Positions 58,501 through 64,000 of a DNA stretch of 64,000 nucleotides are shown here, piece after piece; within the stretch, counting starts at the first letter, position 1, and each line of letters begins with the position of its first letter. The DNA comes from Ramlibacter sp. Leaf400 (GTDB taxonomy: Bacteria; Pseudomonadota; Gammaproteobacteria; Burkholderiales; Burkholderiaceae_C): the NCBI RefSeq assembly GCF_001424545.1, contig NZ_LMQL01000010.1, positions 124,874 to 188,873 of the forward strand, given 5' to 3'. A program made the translations under genes and the position numbers. The notes under the pieces are model-generated. The model had not been told where the DNA came from. It searched no databases and was given only the letters and a program-made list of their open reading frames with translations.

Positions 58501-59078
58501 CGGCGCGCGAGCGCAAGCAGTTCCTGGATGCGCAGTCGGCCGACCTGAACGAGGCCATCACCACGCTGGAAGACGCCATCCGCAAGATCGACGGCGAGAC
58601 GCGCGAGCTGCTGGCCGGCACCTTCAAGGTCGTCAACGACCACTTCGGGCGCATGTTCCCCGAGCTGTTCGGCGGCGGCAACGCCAAGCTGGTGATGACG
58701 GGCGAGGAGATCCTGGATTCCGGCGTGCAGGTGATGGCGCAGCCGCCCGGCAAGAAGAACCAGACCATCCACCTGCTGTCCGGCGGCGAGAAGGCGCTGA
58801 CGGCCATCGCCCTGGTGTTCGCCATCTTCCAGCTCAACCCGGCGCCTTTCTGCCTGCTGGACGAGGTCGACGCGCCGCTGGACGACGCCAACACCGAGCG
58901 CTACGCCAAGCTGGTGAGCAGCATGAGCAAGGAAACGCAGTTCCTCTTCATCAGCCACAACAAGATCGCGATGGAGATGGCCGAGCAGCTGATCGGCGTC
59001 ACCATGCAGGAGCAGGGTGTCTCGCGCATCGTCGCGGTGGACATGGAATCGGCGGTGTCGATGGTGGAAACGGCATGA
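55563..59078 (+). CDS. smc: Chromosome segregation protein SMC
   Basis: Condensin ATPase, 1171 residues. The head N-half has SIKLSGFKSFAEPT and Walker A GPNGCGKSN (~32-40); long coiled-coil arms (~170-500 and ~650-1000, very rich in Glu, Gln, Arg, Ala) flank a hinge at ~510-640. The head C-half has the signature LLSGGEKALTAIALVFA and Walker B CLLDEVDAPLDDAN. The GTG at 55563 gives the usual short N-terminus (VRLTSIKLSGF); an in-frame ATG at 55491 would add 24 residues. Followed by zipA and ligA. Confidence 0.96.
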   Translation: MRLTSIKLSGFKSFAEPTNFMLPGQLVGVVGPNGCGKSNIMDAVRWVLGESKASELRGESMQDVIFNGTTTRKPASRSSVELIFDNADHRAGGQWSQFAEIAVKRVLTRDGTSSYYINNQPVRRRDVQDVFLGTGLGPRAYAIIGQGTISRIIESKPEELRLFLEEAAGVSKYKERRRETENRLSDTRENLTRVEDILRELNANLDKLEKQAEVAQKYNSLQAEVTLKQHQQWFLKRAEAETDQVRIKTDADKAVNDLESRLADLRHVESELETIRQAHYAAGDTVNQAQGQLYEASAEVGRLEAEIRFVVEGRQRVEQRLQQLKEQTAQWAARKDDAAAEVETLAGQAVDAEEKATLLAAQVEEQAMALPDLEEALRQAQGKSAEQRTGVAQVQQQIQVLAADQRNIEEQSRQLSQRRERLVADRNALAAPDEARLANLQQQLGAAQETAETADARLHELQEQVPQLDEDRRAKQQAVNSEGHKQADLSARMEALKALQEKVRTDDKLKPWLARHGLDGLQALWSRIHIEQGWENALESVLRERLSSLEVSRLEMVKAFAADAPPAKLAFYTPPAAAVPEAAGALPRLSDLLRLNDAGQKALLADWLSGCYTAASFDEALSARDKLKPGEAIYVKSGHCVTAHSVSFYAQDSERAGLLARQQEIENLEKQLRAQALITEEARFALVRAEAAYSDASQRLVAARREAADTQSRAHELQVETLRLTQLAEQTRARSEQIAGDLAEVDALLEELQERRVAAEGRFEELDMQLADSQERHAQLDERVIESERKLAQAREQQRSLERQAQEAQFSQRSLEARRAELQRAIETASQQAGAIAQEEERAHTELARLTDAAAQAGLQNALQLKSERETSLGAKRSEYDDLTAKLRASDERRLQLERELDPLRQRITDLQLKEQAARLGLEQYSQQLADANADLEAVGKSIAEGNVRLAGMQGDIDRLHREIAALGAVNLAALEELSTARERKQFLDAQSADLNEAITTLEDAIRKIDGETRELLAGTFKVVNDHFGRMFPELFGGGNAKLVMTGEEILDSGVQVMAQPPGKKNQTIHLLSGGEKALTAIALVFAIFQLNPAPFCLLDEVDAPLDDANTERYAKLVSSMSKETQFLFISHNKIAMEMAEQLIGVTMQEQGVSRIVAVDMESAVSMVETA

Positions 59079-59109
59079 GGGCCGGACAACGGCGCGAAAG
59101 GACCGCCTG

Positions 59110-60144
59110 ATGTCCGGCTTCACCCTCGGCCTGGTCATCCTCGGCGGCCTGGTGCTGGCCCTGCTGGTGGCCTGGAACGCCTGGACCACCCGCAAGCTGG
59201 CCCCGCGGCAGGCGCAGCAGCCGCCCCGGCAGGATCCGCGCGGCGGCGGCCCGATCGACCCCGACAACCCGATCGAACCGGTGTTCGACACCGAACCGGT
59301 CCCGCCGCTGCCGATGCCCGAGCGCAAGCCCGGCCTCGACGCGCTGATCGACGTCCTCGCGCCGATCGCCGTGGAGTCGCCGGTTTCGGGTGAAGCGGCC
59401 GTCGCGGCCCTGCCGGCCACGCGCCGCGCGGGCAGCAAGCCTTTCGCCATCGAGGGCCTGAACGACGCCACCCAGCACTGGGAGACGCCGCACCCGGGCG
59501 AGCGCTACGCGGCCTTCCAGGCCGGCGTGCAGCTGGCCAACCGCACGGGCGCGCTCAACGAGATCGAGTTCTCCGAGTTCGTGGTCAAGGCCCAGGCCTT
59601 CGCCGACGCGGTGAACGGCGCGCCCGAGTTCCCCGAGATGCTGCACGAGGTGGCCCGCGCCCGCGAACTCGACCAGTTCGCCAGCCAGCACGACGCGCAG
59701 CTGGGTTTCACCCTGCGCGCCCGCAACGCGGCCTGGAGCCCGGGCTACGTCCACCAGAACGCGTCCCGCTTCGGCTTCGTCTCGGGCGCCATTCCCGGCC
59801 GGCTGGTTTTGCCGGCCTCGCAGCCGGGCCATCCGCTGCTGGTGCTGTCGTTCGACACCCAGGCCGCGCTGTCCGAGGACCCGGCCCAGTCGGCCATCCG
59901 CGAGGTCACGCTGAGCCTGGACGTGCCGCAGGTGCACCGCGCCGAGCAGCCGTTCGCGCGCATGCGCGATGCCGCCCTGGGCCTGGCCGAGGGCATGGAC
60001 GGCGTGATCACCGACGACAACGGCCAGCCCATCCAGGTCGAGGCGCTGGACGTGGTCGGCGCCGACCTGGAAATGCTCTACGACACCCTGGAGGCGCGCG
60101 ACCTCGCGGCCGGCTCGCCGCAGGCGCGCCGACTCTTCAACTAG
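59110..60144 (+). CDS. zipA: Cell division protein ZipA-like
   Basis: 344 residues: one N-terminal transmembrane helix (TLGLVILGGLVLALLVAW, no signal cleavage), a Pro/Gln-rich linker (~30-100) and a C-terminal FtsZ-binding ZipA domain (~200-335; FVSGAIPGRLVLPASQPGHPLLVLSFDTQ and RMRDAALGLAEGMDGVITDDNGQPI). Tethers FtsZ to the inner membrane at the septum. The middle part (~110-200) is longer and more divergent than in E. coli. It lies 31 bases after smc and nine before ligA. Confidence 0.9.
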   Translation: MSGFTLGLVILGGLVLALLVAWNAWTTRKLAPRQAQQPPRQDPRGGGPIDPDNPIEPVFDTEPVPPLPMPERKPGLDALIDVLAPIAVESPVSGEAAVAALPATRRAGSKPFAIEGLNDATQHWETPHPGERYAAFQAGVQLANRTGALNEIEFSEFVVKAQAFADAVNGAPEFPEMLHEVARARELDQFASQHDAQLGFTLRARNAAWSPGYVHQNASRFGFVSGAIPGRLVLPASQPGHPLLVLSFDTQAALSEDPAQSAIREVTLSLDVPQVHRAEQPFARMRDAALGLAEGMDGVITDDNGQPIQVEALDVVGADLEMLYDTLEARDLAAGSPQARRLFN

Positions 60145-62630
<2,486 letters not shown>

Positions 62631-62650
62631 GCGGCATTGTCGCTTGCGGC

Positions 62651-62656
62651 TATGCT
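62651..62656 (+). promoter_or_regulatory. Possible -10 element directly before def
   Basis: TATGCT ends six bases before the def ATG within a 32-base divergent gap; no ribosome site is present, so a leaderless def transcript is possible. No -35 match. Confidence 0.3.
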
Positions 62657-62662
62657 CGTCCC

Positions 62663-63202
62663 ATGGCGATCCGAGACATCCTGAAGATGGGCGACCCGCG
62701 GCTGCTGCGCGTGGCCCAGCCCGTGCAGCGCTTCGACACCGACGAGATCCACCTGCTGGTCGCCGACATGTTCGACACCATGCGGGCCGTCAACGGCGCC
62801 GGCCTGGCCGCCCCCCAGATCGGCGAGGACCTGCAGCTTGTGATCTTCGGGACCGACGCGCCCAATCCGCGCTACCCCGACGCACCGGTGGTGCCCCGCA
62901 CCGTGCTGCTCAACCCCGTCATCACGCCGGTGGGCGACGAGGAAGAGGAGGGCTGGGAAGGCTGCCTCTCCGTCCCCGGCCTGCGCGGCGTGGTGCCGCG
63001 CTGGAAGACGATCCGCTACACGGGCGTCAACCCGTTCGGCGACCCCATCGACCGAACGGTCGACGGCTTCCATGCCCGCGTGGTGCAGCACGAGTGCGAC
63101 CACCTCATCGGCAAGCTGTACCCGATGCGGGTTCGCGACTTCACGAAATTCGGCTTCACCGAGGTGCTGTTCCCGGAGATCGACGCTGCCGAGGACGATT
63201 AG
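62663..63202 (+). CDS. def: Peptide deformylase
   Basis: Removes the formyl group from nascent proteins. 179 residues with the three metal/active-site motifs: [18 protein letters not shown] (Cys ligand) and QHECDHLIG (two His ligands and catalytic Glu). There is no fmt gene beside it, whereas def-fmt is common, so this may be a second deformylase or a relocated one. It converges with glnD with a 19-base gap. Confidence 0.95.
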   Translation: MAIRDILKMGDPRLLRVAQPVQRFDTDEIHLLVADMFDTMRAVNGAGLAAPQIGEDLQLVIFGTDAPNPRYPDAPVVPRTVLLNPVITPVGDEEEEGWEGCLSVPGLRGVVPRWKTIRYTGVNPFGDPIDRTVDGFHARVVQHECDHLIGKLYPMRVRDFTKFGFTEVLFPEIDAAEDD

Positions 63203-63221
63203 TCCCGGCTGACGGGGCTTC

Positions 63222-64000
63222 CTACGAAGCCGCCAGCGCTTCCAGCAGCTCCGTCTCGATCTGGATCTGCCGGCGGTTCTGCTGCAGCTCGGCGCCGTCG
63301 ATCAGGAAGGTGTCCTCGACCCGCTCGCCCAGCGTGCTGACCTTGGCGAGCTGCAGGTTGATCTTGTGCCGCGCGAGCACGCGGGCGATCGAATAGAGCA
63401 GGCCCACGCGGTCGCTGGCCGAGACGCTGAGCAGCCAGCGCTGGGCCCGCTCGTCGGGCGTGAGCTGCACGCGCGGTGCGATCGGAAAGCTCTTGACGCG
63501 GCGCGAGACGCGGCCGCGGCTGGGCGCGGGCAGCGGCCCGGCGCGCTCCAGCGTCTGTTCCAGGCCCGACTCGACCATGCTGACCAGCTCGCGGTAGTGC
63601 TCGGGCAGCATGGAGGTGACGACCTGGAAAGTGTCCAGCGCAAAGCCGTTCCTGGCCGTGTGGATTCGCGCGTCCAGGATGGAGAAGCTGGCCTGGTCGA
63701 AGTAGCCGCAGATGCGGGCGAACAGGTCGGGCTGGTCGGGCGTGTACACCAGCACCTGCAGGCCTTCGCCCACGGGCGACATGCGCGCACGCACCACCGG
63801 CCTGGCCGTGCCCACGTGGCGCGAGAGGTGCCGCGTGTGCCAGGCGATCTCGCCGGCGTCGTGGCGCATGAAGTAGCCCACGTCCAGCGTGTCCCACAGC
63901 TTCTTGTGCACCTCGAAGGGCAGGGCGAACAGCTGCAGCAGCACCAGCGCCTCGCGCTTGCGGGCCTCGATCTCGGCGGCCTTGTCCGGCGCATGGCCGC
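63222..64000 (-). CDS. glnD: Protein-PII uridylyltransferase GlnD, C-terminal part
   Basis: The gene runs off the window edge, so only the last ~259 residues are visible. They hold the end of the HD region followed by two ACT domains (VYTPDQPDLFARICGYFDQASFSILDARI and SVSASDRVGLLYSIARVLARHKINLQLAKV), which sense glutamine. GlnD uridylylates and deuridylylates PII in nitrogen control. The final Gln/Glu-rich residues (LQQNRRQIQIETELLEAL) are as in homologues. Confidence 0.93.
   Translation of the reverse strand, partial: GHAPDKAAEIEARKREALVLLQLFALPFEVHKKLWDTLDVGYFMRHDAGEIAWHTRHLSRHVGTARPVVRARMSPVGEGLQVLVYTPDQPDLFARICGYFDQASFSILDARIHTARNGFALDTFQVVTSMLPEHYRELVSMVESGLEQTLERAGPLPAPSRGRVSRRVKSFPIAPRVQLTPDERAQRWLLSVSASDRVGLLYSIARVLARHKINLQLAKVSTLGERVEDTFLIDGAELQQNRRQIQIETELLEALAAS

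Noticed and set aside
54768..59471. A 1567-codon minus-strand open frame opposite smc
   Set aside because: Composition is repetitive Leu/Gln/Val/His/Arg typical of antisense to a high-GC coiled-coil gene; smc on the plus strand has full family motifs.

Overview
The window is high-GC, densely packed chromosomal DNA. It most resembles a betaproteobacterium of the order Burkholderiales, probably Comamonadaceae (Ramlibacter/Variovorax/Acidovorax-like). This rests on recognisable gene strings (dapC-dapD-pilU-dapE-prmB, smc-zipA-ligA, nadD-rsfS-rlmH-maf), on the protein sequences and on the strong GC bias; no database search was possible. I see no prophage, insertion sequence, CRISPR array, rRNA operon or replication origin. 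The accessory signal comes from small palindromic repeats, a uracil-degradation cluster and a minor-pilin operon.

Layout. 1-2632: end of a sulfate ABC transporter operon (cysT, cysW, cysA). 2664-3182: dsbB. 3188-4839 (minus): argA and a small coiled-coil gene. 4937-11307 (plus): a membrane protein with a degenerate GGDEF domain, the RNA helicase hrpA (carrying an in-frame palindromic element) and a Bcr/CflA-type MFS exporter. 11314-17898 (minus): ABC substrate-binding protein, HAD phosphatase, cytosine-deaminase-like amidohydrolase, upp, URC4 and URC1, which together look like a pyrimidine salvage/URC uracil-catabolism unit. 18013-19521 (minus): yjgR-type ATPase. 19596-25194 (plus): eight genes yebC-hyp-purD-hemF-nadD-rsfS-rlmH-maf, every junction overlapping. 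25191-33469 (minus): a PAS-only protein, then the type IV pilus operon, transcribed fimT-pilV-pilW-pilX-pilY1-pilE. 33656-35137 (plus): rng.

35172-40337 (minus): LPS genes transcribed galE-msbA-waaL-GT9. 40394-44708 (plus): a core-LPS GT2 enzyme, tolB-pal-cpoB and tcdA. Next come tRNA-Lys(UUU) with a promoter element and a clear intrinsic terminator, a small GAF protein, and on the minus strand a DUF697-like protein, an ABC-F ATPase and prmB. 49079-53653 (minus) is a lysine/peptidoglycan precursor operon, dapC-dapD-pilU-dapE, with the pilus-retraction ATPase gene inside it. A VOC protein and a DUF72 protein follow, then smc-zipA-ligA, a DUF454 gene antisense to the ligA 3' end, def, and the 3' part of glnD at the window edge.

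Functional themes: sulfur uptake, arginine and lysine biosynthesis, pyrimidine salvage/degradation, ribosome and tRNA maturation, envelope biogenesis (LPS, Tol-Pal, ZipA), and type IV pili. The least ordinary points are: the URC cluster with a cysteine beside the metal-binding Asp of its deaminase; two same-orientation ~80-bp bipartite palindromes that bracket dapE exactly; a ~100-bp palindrome translated in frame inside hrpA; an RsfS with a ~110-residue histone-H1-like tail; and a pilus/PAS block between maf and rng.
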